A program made the position numbers and the translations under genes. Below are positions 54,576 to 64,000 of a stretch of 64,000 nt of DNA, piece after piece. The DNA comes from Lachnospiraceae bacterium UBA4631 (lineage in GTDB: Bacteria > Bacillota > Clostridia > Lachnospirales > Lachnospiraceae), in NCBI GenBank assembly GCA_002406015.1, contig DHMX01000008.1, positions 41,722 to 105,721 on the forward strand, given 5' to 3'. The notes under the pieces are model-generated. The model was given only the letters and a program-made list of their open reading frames with translations, had not been told where the DNA came from and searched no databases. How positions within the stretch are numbered: the stretch's first letter is position 1; each line of letters starts with the position of its first letter.

Positions 54576-56648
54576 ATGAAGAGGAAAAGAACGTGGGTCA
54601 GACGGTTTGCGGCTCTGGGTCTGAGTCTTTGTCTGGCAGCAGGATTATCTATGAATACGAATATCCGAATGGATACAGAAGTAGTTATGGCAGAAACGAT
54701 TGTACAGATTACACCGGGTGTTACCAATGTAAATGTAAGGCAGGGAGCGTCCACGTCAACGCCAAGCATTACGAAAATAAATGGCGGTCAGCGGTTGACG
54801 ATTCTGGACCAGCCCAATGCACAGTGGTATCATGTGTCATTTGTAAAGGTTGAAGATGGTGCCAGTTACACCGGTTATGTGTATGCGGAATATGTAAGTA
54901 TTACGGAAACCGGCGGCTCACAACAGCCGTCTGGGGATGAGAATTTTGAGGCATATCTGACTGCACAGGGATTTCCGGAAAGCTATAAGCCTTATTTGCG
55001 GGAATTACATGCAAAGCATTCAGACTGGAAGTTTGTCGCAGTTCAGACGGGGCTGGATTGGTCAACGGTTATAGAAAATGAGCGGAATAAGCAGGGACAG
55101 ATTAAGAATCTGATTTATGGCTCCGGTTCCGCACCGCATTATAACTGGCGGGAAACATCCGTTGGTTATAACTGGCGGACGGATACATGGTCTCCGTATG
55201 ACGGAAAGACATGGTTTGCTGCGTCTAAGGATATTGTATCCTACTATATGGACCCGCGTACATATTTATATGAGACATATATATTTGCATTTGAACAGCT
55301 TTCCTATGACAGCAGCATCCATAATGCTGCCGGTGTTGAGGCAATTTTAGCAAATACCTTCATGAGGAACAGTTGTCCGACCGGAGAAAACCGGACATTT
55401 TCTGCCGAGATTATGGAAGCGGCTGCCGCGTATAATGTAAGCCCGTATCATCTGGCATCCCGGATGCGGCAGGAAATGGGAACAACCGCAGGCGTTAATG
55501 CAACGGGAACCAGTACCAATTATCCGGGTATTTTTAATTTCTTTAATATAGGCTCGGTGGATTCCGCAGGTGGCGGTGCAGTTAATAAAGGACTGGCTTG
55601 GGCATCAATTCCGAACAGCAGCTACGGAAGACCATGGAACAGTGCATATAAGGCAATTATGGGCGGGGCTCAGTTTATTGGAGCTTCCTATATTAACCGC
55701 GGACAGGATACCTTATATACTCAGAAATTCAATGTCACATATACCGGAAATCTATATGGACACCAGTATATGAGCAATGTGCAGGCACCGGCAACCGAGG
55801 CACGTTCCATTTACAATGCGTATAGTGCGAATGGACTGATTAATTCAGCATTGGTATTTAAGATACCGGTATATAACAATATGCCGGAGCAGGCGGTTGC
55901 TAAGCCGGCAGATTCCGGCAGCCCGAATAACTGGCTGGCATCACTTGGTATATCAGGGTACAGTCTGACACCATCCTTTGACGGTGGTACTACGGAATAT
56001 TCCCTGATTGTGGAAAACAGTGTGACAAGCGTGGCAGTATCGGCGGCGGCAGTACGTTCCGGCAGCGGAATCAGCGGAACCGGAACGATAGGCTTATCGG
56101 TGGGAATGAACACCATTCCGGTTACGGTAACGGCACAAAACGGCAGTACCAGAACCTATACCATTACAGTAGTTCGCAAGAATGAAAGCGGCGGTATACC
56201 GGATACACCGGTTCAGCCAAATACACCGGAAGGACCGAAAATGAATACGTCCTACCGGGTAAGCGGAACACAGGTGTCCGGCATTTCGGTTGGAAGTGAT
56301 GCATCAACGGTAATCAGTGGATTAGGATTGTCATCCGGAGCAGCAACTGTTTATAAGGCGGATGGTGTAACCGTAAATACAGGAGCAGTAGGAACCGGAA
56401 ATATCATTCGTATTACAGATGGCAGCAGCACATATAGCTATACGGTAGTGATTTATGGTGATGTGTCCGGAGACGGTGATATAGGTATTCGTGATTTAGT
56501 ATCCATGAAAAAGCAGGTACTGTCACAGGGACAGTTAGGAGGTGCCTATTTTATAGCGGCAGATATTGATGGTGATGGAAAGATTACGATTAAGGATTTG
56601 GTAACTGTAAAGAAGCACATACTGGGGCAGCAGAGCATTTCACAATAA
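54576..56648 (+). CDS. Secreted glucosaminidase with SH3b, cadherin-like and dockerin domains
   Basis: 690 residues. Signal peptide (VRRFAALGLSLCLAAGLS), an SH3b domain (about 40-115, VNVRQGAS), a LytD-type N-acetylglucosaminidase (about 130-445) with catalytic Glu in SRMRQEMGT, a cadherin-like beta sandwich (about 455-540), a beta-rich segment, and a C-terminal type I dockerin with two Ca-binding loops (GDVSGDGDIGIRDLV and AADIDGDGKITIKDLV). Cuts peptidoglycan glycan strands. ATG at 54576 with AAAGGGG. The next gene encodes the matching cohesin. Confidence 0.9.
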   Translation: MKRKRTWVRRFAALGLSLCLAAGLSMNTNIRMDTEVVMAETIVQITPGVTNVNVRQGASTSTPSITKINGGQRLTILDQPNAQWYHVSFVKVEDGASYTGYVYAEYVSITETGGSQQPSGDENFEAYLTAQGFPESYKPYLRELHAKHSDWKFVAVQTGLDWSTVIENERNKQGQIKNLIYGSGSAPHYNWRETSVGYNWRTDTWSPYDGKTWFAASKDIVSYYMDPRTYLYETYIFAFEQLSYDSSIHNAAGVEAILANTFMRNSCPTGENRTFSAEIMEAAAAYNVSPYHLASRMRQEMGTTAGVNATGTSTNYPGIFNFFNIGSVDSAGGGAVNKGLAWASIPNSSYGRPWNSAYKAIMGGAQFIGASYINRGQDTLYTQKFNVTYTGNLYGHQYMSNVQAPATEARSIYNAYSANGLINSALVFKIPVYNNMPEQAVAKPADSGSPNNWLASLGISGYSLTPSFDGGTTEYSLIVENSVTSVAVSAAAVRSGSGISGTGTIGLSVGMNTIPVTVTAQNGSTRTYTITVVRKNESGGIPDTPVQPNTPEGPKMNTSYRVSGTQVSGISVGSDASTVISGLGLSSGAATVYKADGVTVNTGAVGTGNIIRITDGSSTYSYTVVIYGDVSGDGDIGIRDLVSMKKQVLSQGQLGGAYFIAADIDGDGKITIKDLVTVKKHILGQQSISQ

Positions 56649-56658
56649 GGAGAAGAAG

Positions 56659-58338
56659 ATGAATAAGAAAAAGATAGTAGCATATATGCTGATGTTGATA
56701 ATGGCAATCGGACTTTTTGGCAGGGCAGCACAGCCGGTGTATGCCGGAAGCGGTTCTGTATCGGTGAGTGCATCTGCATCCAGTGTTACAACCGGAAGTA
56801 CAGTATCGGTTACAATTGGAATATCGGCAGACGAAGCAATCGGATATGGTATAGCAGTTTCTTATGATACTTCCGTATTGGAGTATCAAGGCGGCGGTGA
56901 TGGCGGTGGAAGCGGTACCGTAACGATTTTAAGTGAAGGAGACGGAAGTACAGCTTCCTACTCCAGAACCTTGACCTTTAAGGCAATCGGAACCGGAAGC
57001 TCGACAATTTCAACCTCTGAATTTGCCGGAGGATTATTTGGATATGCAACCGGTGATATGTCTGTAAGCTATGGTTCTGCCACAGTAACCGTATCCGCAC
57101 CCCAGTCAAATGATAACACTTCCGGTAATGGAGATTCAAATGGCGGGGATGCAACAACCAGTGCAGAGTTGACCGGCTCCGGTGATAATACCTTGAAGAG
57201 TCTTGAGATTTCTCCGGGAACACTTTCACCGGCATTTAAATCGGGAACTACTTCCTATACTGTAAATCTGCCGGAGGATACCAAATCAATTGTGGTAAGT
57301 GCAGTGCCGAATGACAGCAAGGCAAAGGTGGCAGTTTCCCATAATAATGATTTGGAACCGGGAGCAAATAAGACTTACATTGTAGTCACAGCAGAGAACG
57401 GAACGCAAAGAACCTATGTCTTAAACATTAATTGCGGAGAAGTTCCGGATGACAGTACAGATACTACGGATGAGACAGAAGAACAGAATACAAAGAAGAT
57501 TACGATAGAAGGAAAGGAATATGTGCCGGCAACGCAGGAGGAGCTGGCAGAGGTGACAATACCTGAGGAGTTTGCAATAGGTGAGATTGACTATCAGGGA
57601 GAAAAGCTGACAGCCTATACATCACCAAATCAGCAGGTTACAATTGTGTATTTGCTGGATGCAGAGGGAAATGGAAGCTGGTTTTTGTATCAGGCAGAAA
57701 AGCAGACCTTTATCCCGTATGTAGAGTTTCAGGCAGCCGCCAATCGATATGTGATTATAACACCGGATGAAACTGTATCCATTCCGGAAGGCTATACCCA
57801 GATAGAAGCAGAGATTCAGGGGCAGGCGGTCACTGCTTATGCGAAGGCAGATGACAGGGAGTTCCTGTTAGTATATGCGGTAAATATAAAAGGCGAAGCA
57901 GGATTTTATCTGTATGATACCATCGAGGAGACCTATCAGAGATATGCAGCCTCAAATCTGATTTCACAGCCGGCGGCAACGGAAGAAACAGGCAGTACAG
58001 AGGAAGCAAACATTACCGGTCAGGAACAGAACCGACATTTACGGACGATTCTGTATGTAGTCAGCGGAGTGTGTGTTCTGCTGTTGGGAATGATAATTGC
58101 AATTGCGGCAGAATATAAAAAGAAGGTATTAGAACCGGAGGCAATGGCAGAAGAAGATGCGAATACCGCGTATACGGAGAGTTTCGGATGGTCGGAAATG
58201 GCGGCAACTGAGGAAACAGAAACCATTCAAACAGAAACCTTGCAAGAGGAAATGTCCTCAATGGAAGATACAGCAATAGCGTCAGGAGAAGAGAACGCAA
58301 CAGAAGAAATGGACGAATTTACAGACGAAGATATATAA
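56659..58338 (+). CDS. Membrane-anchored cohesin-domain protein
   Basis: 559 residues. Signal peptide (1-29), a cohesin domain (about 32-150, starting SVSVSASASSVTTGSTVSV), a Ser/Gly linker, a cadherin-like domain (about 178-255), a 160-residue beta domain, and one membrane helix near residue 460 (LYVVSGVCVLLLGMIIAIAA) with an acidic cytoplasmic tail. The cohesin probably holds the dockerin of the glucosaminidase encoded 10 bases upstream on the cell surface. This is inferred; the cohesin and dockerin types need checking for fit. Confidence 0.83.
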   Translation: MNKKKIVAYMLMLIMAIGLFGRAAQPVYAGSGSVSVSASASSVTTGSTVSVTIGISADEAIGYGIAVSYDTSVLEYQGGGDGGGSGTVTILSEGDGSTASYSRTLTFKAIGTGSSTISTSEFAGGLFGYATGDMSVSYGSATVTVSAPQSNDNTSGNGDSNGGDATTSAELTGSGDNTLKSLEISPGTLSPAFKSGTTSYTVNLPEDTKSIVVSAVPNDSKAKVAVSHNNDLEPGANKTYIVVTAENGTQRTYVLNINCGEVPDDSTDTTDETEEQNTKKITIEGKEYVPATQEELAEVTIPEEFAIGEIDYQGEKLTAYTSPNQQVTIVYLLDAEGNGSWFLYQAEKQTFIPYVEFQAAANRYVIITPDETVSIPEGYTQIEAEIQGQAVTAYAKADDREFLLVYAVNIKGEAGFYLYDTIEETYQRYAASNLISQPAATEETGSTEEANITGQEQNRHLRTILYVVSGVCVLLLGMIIAIAAEYKKKVLEPEAMAEEDANTAYTESFGWSEMAATEETETIQTETLQEEMSSMEDTAIASGEENATEEMDEFTDEDI

Positions 58339-58359
58339 GCAGACAGGATATTAGAAAAA

Positions 58360-58397
58360 AGCTGGTTAGAAAAACGGAAAATCTAACCAGCTTTTTA
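58360..58397 (+). terminator. Terminator of the cohesin/dockerin operon
   Basis: AGCTGGTTAGA-(11)-TCTAACCAGCT, 11 perfect pairs, preceded by As and followed by five Ts. Confidence 0.88.
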
Positions 58398-58405
58398 ATG
58401 TTGGC

Positions 58406-58443
58406 TTGACAGAATAAGACTTGTGTTATAGCATAGATATAAC
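58406..58443 (+). promoter_or_regulatory. GntR-clpC promoter and operator
   Basis: TTGACA (58406-58411), 17-base spacer, TAGCAT (58429-58434). The dyad GTTATA-GCATAGA-TATAAC (58425-58443) overlaps the -10, so the GntR protein probably represses its own operon. Confidence 0.65.
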
Positions 58444-58465
58444 AAAGGATAAATGGGGTGAGACT

Positions 58466-58882
58466 ATGGTGATTGAAATTGATTTTAATAGTGACGAAGC
58501 CTTATACATACAATTGAGAAATCAGATTATCATGGGGATTGCAAAAGATATATTAAAGGATGGAGAATCACTTCCGTCTGTAAGACAATTGGCAAATGAG
58601 CTAGGTGTCAATATGCATACAGTCAATAAGGCATATGCATTACTGCGGCAGGATGGATATGTAAAGCTGGACCGCAGAAACGGAGCGGTGGTATCTGTGA
58701 GCCTCGAAAATCGAACCAATCATATGCAGGCATTGCATTCCGATATGGAAATGATAGTAGCACAGGCAATCTGTAAGGATATTAGCCGGGTGGAAATGCA
58801 GGCATTAATAAGTGAAATGTATGATTCATTTCTGACTGCACAGGAGGCACTGGAAATCCTTTCTGAAGAAGAATCTAAATAA
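58466..58882 (+). CDS. GntR-family regulator (YtrA-like)
   Basis: 138 residues. Winged helix (LYIQLRNQIIMGIAKDIL, SLPSVRQLANELGVNMHTVN) and a short C-terminal helical part of the YtrA type with no ligand domain. ATG at 58466; the earlier open frame falls in the promoter. It is 18 bases before clpC, so it probably sets ClpC level, in place of the CtsR seen in Bacilli. Confidence 0.9.
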   Translation: MVIEIDFNSDEALYIQLRNQIIMGIAKDILKDGESLPSVRQLANELGVNMHTVNKAYALLRQDGYVKLDRRNGAVVSVSLENRTNHMQALHSDMEMIVAQAICKDISRVEMQALISEMYDSFLTAQEALEILSEEESK

Positions 58883-58900
58883 GACAACAGGAGGCATACT

Positions 58901-61354
58901 ATGAGTGAACAGTATACAAAGGCAGCAGACGCTTCCTTGCAACTGGCAATAAAAGAAGCAAAACGATTAAAACACGATTGCGTAGGCAGTGAACATTTAC
59001 TGTTGGGAATTTTGGAAGAGGGAGATAATGTAGCCGCTAAGGTGCTGGAATCCAACGGAGTCCAGAAGGAACGCATTGCAAATCTGATTGAGAACAGCAT
59101 TGCCGGTTCCGGAACTGTGGCAACCAAGCATCGGTTTCAGTATACCGTTATGTATAACCGGGTAATGGAGCAGAGTGAAACAGAAGCAATCCGGACGCAA
59201 AGCGAAAAAATCGGAACCGAGCATTTCCTGCTTGCCATGATTAAGATACCGGAGTGTATTGCAATGAAAATACTTACCAGTATCGGAATTAACATTCAAA
59301 AGGTCTATGTGGATGTCCGGGTTGCAATGGGTGTAGATGCATCTGCTGCACGAAATGAATATATGGGTAATAACAGCAAGAAGAAGGCAAAATCCTCAAC
59401 ACCGATGCTTGAGAAATACAGTCGGAATCTGACCCAGCAGGCGAAAGAGGGAAAGTTAGACCCGGTAGTTGGAAGAAATGATGAGATTCAGCGTGTTATC
59501 CAGATTCTTAGCCGCAGAATGAAAAATAACCCATGTCTGGTCGGAGAACCCGGAGTCGGTAAAACTGCAATTGTGGAAGGTCTTGCCAGCTTGATTGCGG
59601 CAGGAGAGGTGCCGGAAACGATTCAGGAGAAACGATTGCTTTCTCTGGATTTATCCGGTATGGTCGCAGGCTCTAAATATCGGGGAGAATTTGAAGAGCG
59701 GATAAAGCGGATTATTGAAGAAGTCAGACAGGCAGGCAATGTAATTTTATTTATTGATGAACTGCACACGTTAATCGGTGCCGGAGGTGCAGAGGGTGCT
59801 ATTGATGCCTCCAATATACTAAAACCGGCATTATCACGCGGCGAGATTCAGATGATAGGTGCAACCACAACAGCAGAATATCGCAAATATATTGAGAAGG
59901 ATGCGGCACTGGAGCGTAGATTTCAGCCGGTAACGGTAGAAGAACCAAGTAAGGAGCAGTCAATTGATATATTAAAAGGATTGCGGCATTGTTACGAGGA
60001 GCATCATGGAATCCGGATTGAAGACAGTGCAGTAGAAGCAGCAGTTACGCTATCCGAGAGATATATCAATGACCGATATTTGCCGGATAAGGCAATTGAT
60101 TTAATTGATGAAGCATGCTCCAGAAAACGGTTATCCTCAAAGCATCGTTCTCCGAAGGGAATGGAGCTGGAAAAGCAGATTCGTGCAAATACCGAAGCAA
60201 TGGAACAGGCATTAGAAACTAATAATTATGAACAGGCAAAGGAGTATAAGCTTGCCATTCAGGAGCTTCAAAAGAAGCAGGAACGCCTGAGAAAACGGGA
60301 AGAAACGCAAAAGGATAAAGAGGTACATGCCATTACAGACCGGGATGTTGCAGAGGTTGTATCAATGTGGACCAAGATTCCGGTAAGCCGTCTGGAAGAG
60401 GAAGAGACAAAGCGGCTTCGGGAGTTGGATAAAGTTCTTCATCAAAGAGTGGTCGGACAAAATGAAGCGGTAGATGCCGTAGCCAGGGCAATTCGCCGGG
60501 GGCGGGTTGGATTGAAGGACCCGAATCGTCCGATTGGCTCATTCTTATTCCTTGGCCCGACCGGTGTAGGTAAAACGGAGTTATCAAAGGCATTGGCAGA
60601 AGCCATGTTTGGTGATGAAGATGCTTTGATTCGTGTAGATATGTCTGAATATATGGAAAAGCATAGCGTGTCAAAGCTGATAGGTTCGCCTCCGGGATAT
60701 GTGGGATTTGAAGAAGGCGGACAGTTAAGTGAAAAGGTAAGACGCAATCCGTATTCGGTTATATTATTTGATGAAATAGAAAAGGCGGACGGAGATATTT
60801 TTAATGTTCTGCTACAAGTACTCGATGACGGACATATTACGGATTCACAGGGCAGAAAGGTAGATTTTAAAAATACAATTATAATCATGACCTCCAACGC
60901 GGGAGCAGGAAGAATCATGGAGCCAAAGCAACTGGGCTTTTTCAGCAATTCGGATGAAAAGAAGGACCATGAGCAAATGAAATCCGGTGTTATGGACGAG
61001 GTAAAACGAATTTTTAAACCGGAATTTATTAATCGTATTGATGATATTATTGTATTCCATGCATTGCAGGAAGCAGAGATTCACCAGATTATTGATTTGC
61101 TGTTACGGCAGTTAAGTAAGCGGGTAAAGGAACAGATGGATATTACACTTAAATATGATGTCCATTTGAAGAATTACATTTTTGAAAAGGGATATGACAA
61201 AAAATACGGAGCCAGACCGCTGCGAAGGGCAATCCAGTCGCAGGTAGAGGATGGCTTGGCAGAAGCAATTCTTTCCGGGCAAGTAAAAAATGGTGATGTT
61301 GTAAGAATTACGGTGCGAAAGGGACAACTGCACTTTCAGGCAAAAGAAGTGTGA
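58901..61354 (+). CDS. clpC: ClpC, AAA+ unfoldase of the Clp protease
   Basis: 817 residues. Clp N-domain (1-145), AAA1 with Walker A GEPGVGKTA near residue 214 and Walker B LFIDELHTLIGAG, a UVR-type motif near 435-465 (TNNYEQAKEYKLAIQELQKK), AAA2 with GPTGVGKTELSKALA near 552, and the ClpP-type loop region. Unfolds proteins for ClpP. No McsAB genes are next to it; the neighbouring regulator is GntR type. Confidence 0.95.
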   Translation: MSEQYTKAADASLQLAIKEAKRLKHDCVGSEHLLLGILEEGDNVAAKVLESNGVQKERIANLIENSIAGSGTVATKHRFQYTVMYNRVMEQSETEAIRTQSEKIGTEHFLLAMIKIPECIAMKILTSIGINIQKVYVDVRVAMGVDASAARNEYMGNNSKKKAKSSTPMLEKYSRNLTQQAKEGKLDPVVGRNDEIQRVIQILSRRMKNNPCLVGEPGVGKTAIVEGLASLIAAGEVPETIQEKRLLSLDLSGMVAGSKYRGEFEERIKRIIEEVRQAGNVILFIDELHTLIGAGGAEGAIDASNILKPALSRGEIQMIGATTTAEYRKYIEKDAALERRFQPVTVEEPSKEQSIDILKGLRHCYEEHHGIRIEDSAVEAAVTLSERYINDRYLPDKAIDLIDEACSRKRLSSKHRSPKGMELEKQIRANTEAMEQALETNNYEQAKEYKLAIQELQKKQERLRKREETQKDKEVHAITDRDVAEVVSMWTKIPVSRLEEEETKRLRELDKVLHQRVVGQNEAVDAVARAIRRGRVGLKDPNRPIGSFLFLGPTGVGKTELSKALAEAMFGDEDALIRVDMSEYMEKHSVSKLIGSPPGYVGFEEGGQLSEKVRRNPYSVILFDEIEKADGDIFNVLLQVLDDGHITDSQGRKVDFKNTIIIMTSNAGAGRIMEPKQLGFFSNSDEKKDHEQMKSGVMDEVKRIFKPEFINRIDDIIVFHALQEAEIHQIIDLLLRQLSKRVKEQMDITLKYDVHLKNYIFEKGYDKKYGARPLRRAIQSQVEDGLAEAILSGQVKNGDVVRITVRKGQLHFQAKEV

Positions 61355-61529
61355 GAAACAAGAGAATTAACTAGTCAAATGCATAAATTCATGGTATGAT
61401 AAACATATCAGAAACAGAGCGAAAGAAATAAAAATGAAGAACCAGCGGACAGAAAAAAAGATGGTTAATTGACAGTAGGCAAAAACGTGCCGCAGGCATG
61501 AAGACAGGAACTAATAGGAGGAAAAAGAA

Positions 61530-61943
61530 ATGTCAGTAGTTAACGAATTGATTCGCACAGAAGGAGATGGCTCTTTAAGTTTTGGCAATACAGAATTGCC
61601 GGCAAAGGCAAAGCTGGATGGCTATGAGTATAACGGTGACTTATACAAGATTAAGACATTTAAGGAGATTACCAAATTAGAGAAAAACGGAACTATGGTA
61701 TATGAATCCGTACCGGGAACCGTTGTTCATAATTTGAAGGTAACAGAACGTGAGGTGCATTTTGATGTAGAAGGTGATGAAGATGCACAGATTACCTTGG
61801 AATTAGAAGCCGGTAAGGAATATAAAATCTATGTGGATGATACGAATCTCGGAAAGATGAAGACGAACCTCGGCGGTAAACTGAGCTTTAGCGTAGAGTT
61901 AAGTCAGAGTGAGGTTGTAAAGGTAAAGATTGACAAGCTGTAA
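61530..61943 (+). CDS. Small beta-rich protein, annotated endosialidase-like in relatives
   Basis: 137 residues, soluble, mainly strands (SLSFGNTELPAKAKLDGYEY, ITLELEAGKEYKIYVDDT). Homologues in Lachnospiraceae carry the name endosialidase chaperone without evidence. AGGAGG upstream. Function unknown; radA follows after 11 bases. Confidence 0.7.
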   Translation: MSVVNELIRTEGDGSLSFGNTELPAKAKLDGYEYNGDLYKIKTFKEITKLEKNGTMVYESVPGTVVHNLKVTEREVHFDVEGDEDAQITLELEAGKEYKIYVDDTNLGKMKTNLGGKLSFSVELSQSEVVKVKIDKL

Positions 61944-61954
61944 AGGAGTATACG

Positions 61955-63307
61955 ATGGCAAAGCCGAAGCAGGTTTATTTTTGCCAAGAGTGTGGATACG
62001 AATCAACCAAGTGGATGGGACAATGCCCTGGTTGTAAGGCTTGGAATACATTAGTAGAAGAAAAAGTAGTGACGGGCATCGGGAAACATGCTGTTAGAGC
62101 TGTGACCTCGGTGCCTGCCAGTATTTTAGAAGTAAAAACAGGCGAAGAAACACGAATTGGCACAGGAATGAAGGAATTTGACCGGGTACTGGGAGGCGGT
62201 ATTGTAAAAGGCTCGCTGGTTTTAATTGGTGGAGACCCCGGCATTGGAAAATCAACGATATTACTGCAAATATGCAGAAACTTAACCGGTCAGGGACATA
62301 AGGTGTTATATGTATCGGGAGAAGAATCACCGCAGCAGATAAAAATGCGGGCGGAGCGTTTGGGTGAATTTAACAGGGATATGTATCTGCATTGTGAAAC
62401 GGACGTGGATGCAATTACTGCGGCAATAGAACAGGTGAAGCCGGAGGTAATGGTGGTGGATTCCGTTCAGACGATGATGCTGGAGGAGGTAAGCTCAGCG
62501 GCAGGCAGCGTCGGACAAGTGCGGGAGGTTACAAACCGATTGATGCAGATTGCAAAAAGCCAGAATATTGCAATCTTTATTGTCGGACATGTGACAAAGG
62601 AAGGCACCGTTGCAGGACCGCGAACCTTAGAGCATATGGTAGATACAGTGCTTTATTTTGAAGGGGAACGCAGCTCTGTTTACCGGATATTAAGAAGTGT
62701 AAAGAATCGGTTCGGGGCGACAAATGAAATTGCGGTATTTGAAATGAAGAATAACGGATTGCTTGAGGTGACTAATCCGTCTGAAATATTATTGGAGGGC
62801 AGACCTGTGGATGCATCCGGTTCGGTTGTTGTATGCTCCATGGAGGGAACCCGTCCGTTACTGATAGAGATTCAGGCGTTGGTTGCTCAAACGAATTTCC
62901 AGATGCCAAGACGAACCTCTGTAGGAATTGATTTTAACCGGGTGAATCTGTTGATGGCAGTATTGGAAAAGCGGGCAGGCATCCATCTGGGAAGTTGTGA
63001 TGCGTATGTGAATCTGACCGGCGGGATTCGGCTATCCGAGCCAGCAGTTGATTTGGGTGTTGTGTTGGCACTGGTATCCAGTTATCGAAATCGTCCGGTG
63101 GATGAACATGTGATTATCTTTGGTGAGGTCGGTCTGACCGGTGAAGTGCGAGGCGTAAACATGGCAGAGCAGCGGGTGAAGGAAGCGGCACGTTTAGGCT
63201 TTACTTCCTGCATCTTACCGGCAACAAATGCAGCCAATATAGCTCCGGTTAAAGGGATGCGGTTCTTAGGGGTTCGGAATGTAAAGGAAGCGATTGATTT
63301 AATATAA
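61955..63307 (+). CDS. radA: DNA repair protein RadA
   Basis: 450 residues. Zinc finger CQECGYESTKWMGQCPGC at the N-terminus, Walker A GGDPGIGKST near residues 92-101, the RadA-specific KNRFG near 250, and a Lon-protease-like C-terminal domain. Helps process recombination intermediates. Confidence 0.95.
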   Translation: MAKPKQVYFCQECGYESTKWMGQCPGCKAWNTLVEEKVVTGIGKHAVRAVTSVPASILEVKTGEETRIGTGMKEFDRVLGGGIVKGSLVLIGGDPGIGKSTILLQICRNLTGQGHKVLYVSGEESPQQIKMRAERLGEFNRDMYLHCETDVDAITAAIEQVKPEVMVVDSVQTMMLEEVSSAAGSVGQVREVTNRLMQIAKSQNIAIFIVGHVTKEGTVAGPRTLEHMVDTVLYFEGERSSVYRILRSVKNRFGATNEIAVFEMKNNGLLEVTNPSEILLEGRPVDASGSVVVCSMEGTRPLLIEIQALVAQTNFQMPRRTSVGIDFNRVNLLMAVLEKRAGIHLGSCDAYVNLTGGIRLSEPAVDLGVVLALVSSYRNRPVDEHVIIFGEVGLTGEVRGVNMAEQRVKEAARLGFTSCILPATNAANIAPVKGMRFLGVRNVKEAIDLI

Positions 63308-63472
63308 GGGCGGTTTTGACTGAATTTGACTGAATGTAGATATATGAAATGTTTGGATTTGGTTGGGTATAGACATATGAATTAATAGATGCGTAAATTA
63401 CAGTTTTATTGGGATATGTAGATTAGAATATATCTTAGAAAAATAGAAATAGGCTAGAAGTATGGAGGAAGC

Positions 63473-63940
63473 ATGGTACAGCTTCGAGAATATGTTTCAT
63501 CTGACTGCGAGCAGTTGGCGGAATTATTTTATCAAACTGTTCACAGTATAAATGCAAAAGATTATACAAAAGAACAATTAGATGTATGGGCAACCGGCAA
63601 GGCTGATTTGGAAAAATGGAATAGAATCTTTATGGAACACTATACGCTGGTTGCGATTGTGAATAATGCAATGGATAATATAATTGTTGGATTTGGGGAT
63701 ATTGACAGCTCTGGATATTTAGATAGATTATTTGTTCATAAGGATTATCAAAGGATAGGGATTGCATCTGCAATATGCGAGAAACTGGAACATTCAGTAG
63801 GTAAAAGCAAGGTTACGACACAGGCATCTATTACTGCAAAATCATTTTTTGAACAACGAGGATATCGGGTTATGAAGCAACAGGGTGTAGTTCGAGGTGG
63901 GATAACGCTAATCAACTATGTAATGGAGAAGCAATTATAA
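63473..63940 (+). CDS. GNAT-family N-acetyltransferase
   Basis: 155 residues. Acetyl-CoA fold with the LDRLFVHKDYQRIGIASAIC motif (motif A). Substrate unknown. GGAGG before the ATG. The last 60 bases of the window hold no feature. Confidence 0.9.
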   Translation: MVQLREYVSSDCEQLAELFYQTVHSINAKDYTKEQLDVWATGKADLEKWNRIFMEHYTLVAIVNNAMDNIIVGFGDIDSSGYLDRLFVHKDYQRIGIASAICEKLEHSVGKSKVTTQASITAKSFFEQRGYRVMKQQGVVRGGITLINYVMEKQL

Positions 63941-64000
63941 CTTATTGTATATGAGAAGATTTACCGCATACTGTCTAATCTGAATATATTATTATTATTA

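Overview
The window looks like a chromosome segment from a Lachnospiraceae-type member of the Clostridia (Bacillota). The support is the low-to-moderate G+C content, AGGAGG-type ribosome binding sites, a gatCAB amidotransferase operon, type III pantothenate kinase (coaX), DUF368 and DUF2975 proteins, ClpC, a cohesin/dockerin pair, a PilZ protein and a GGDEF protein, with close matches to family sequences typical of gut Lachnospiraceae. I cannot name a species. No rRNA, CRISPR array or replication origin is visible. Most genes are intact housekeeping genes.

Layout. 1-4.8 kb: 3' part of ppk1, then a tightly overlapping response regulator, histidine kinase and membrane-anchored protein. 4.9-5.3 kb: a small membrane protein with acidic tandem repeats. 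5.4-7.5 kb: a tRNA-Leu(UAG) gene cut in two in its anticodon arm by a 1.9-kb element that carries a complete replacement tRNA-Leu(UAG), a decayed tyrosine integrase, an IS91-like transposase fragment and one membrane protein gene. 7.5-12.25 kb: accessory region of prophage debris. It holds the toxin-antitoxin pairs hicAB and higBA, two related toxin/immunity modules (toxin parts broken, immunity genes intact), a Tad2/DUF2829-like gene stopped by one nonsense codon, a MuF-like minor head protein remnant and an N-terminal terminase remnant.

12.3-31.7 kb: an NSS sodium symporter, a MacAB-like efflux operon (minus strand), a DUF2975/YozG-like pair with a symmetric operator pair, an AGCS alanine/glycine symporter, a methyltransferase, a YczE-like membrane protein, a dihydrouridine synthase, pgsA, trpS, a zinc-dependent phospholipase C-like protein, a DUF368 lipid-carrier translocase homologue, gatCAB, a GH3 hexosaminidase lipoprotein and a PilZ protein. 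31.8-37.2 kb: purF, purB, a LysR regulator and purA. 37.2-48.6 kb: a palindromic and tandem repeat block, gdhA with a structured leader, asparaginase, a SAM-methyltransferase-like protein, lepB, coaX, dusB, a nitroreductase, superoxide dismutase and dGTPase. 48.8-54.3 kb: a LacI-type sensor fused to GGDEF, then purM-purN-purD. 54.5-58.3 kb: a dockerin-bearing glucosaminidase next to a membrane-anchored cohesin protein. 58.4-64 kb: a GntR regulator with clpC, a small beta-rich protein, radA and a GNAT acetyltransferase.

How it fits together. Six purine genes (purF, B, A, M, N, D) are spread over three clusters and together supply much of IMP/AMP synthesis. GatCAB supplies Gln-tRNA and/or Asn-tRNA. 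The GGDEF and PilZ proteins suggest a c-di-GMP circuit. The cohesin and dockerin genes suggest an autolysin docked on the cell surface. The 5.4-12.25 kb interval is the accessory part and holds most of the unusual findings.
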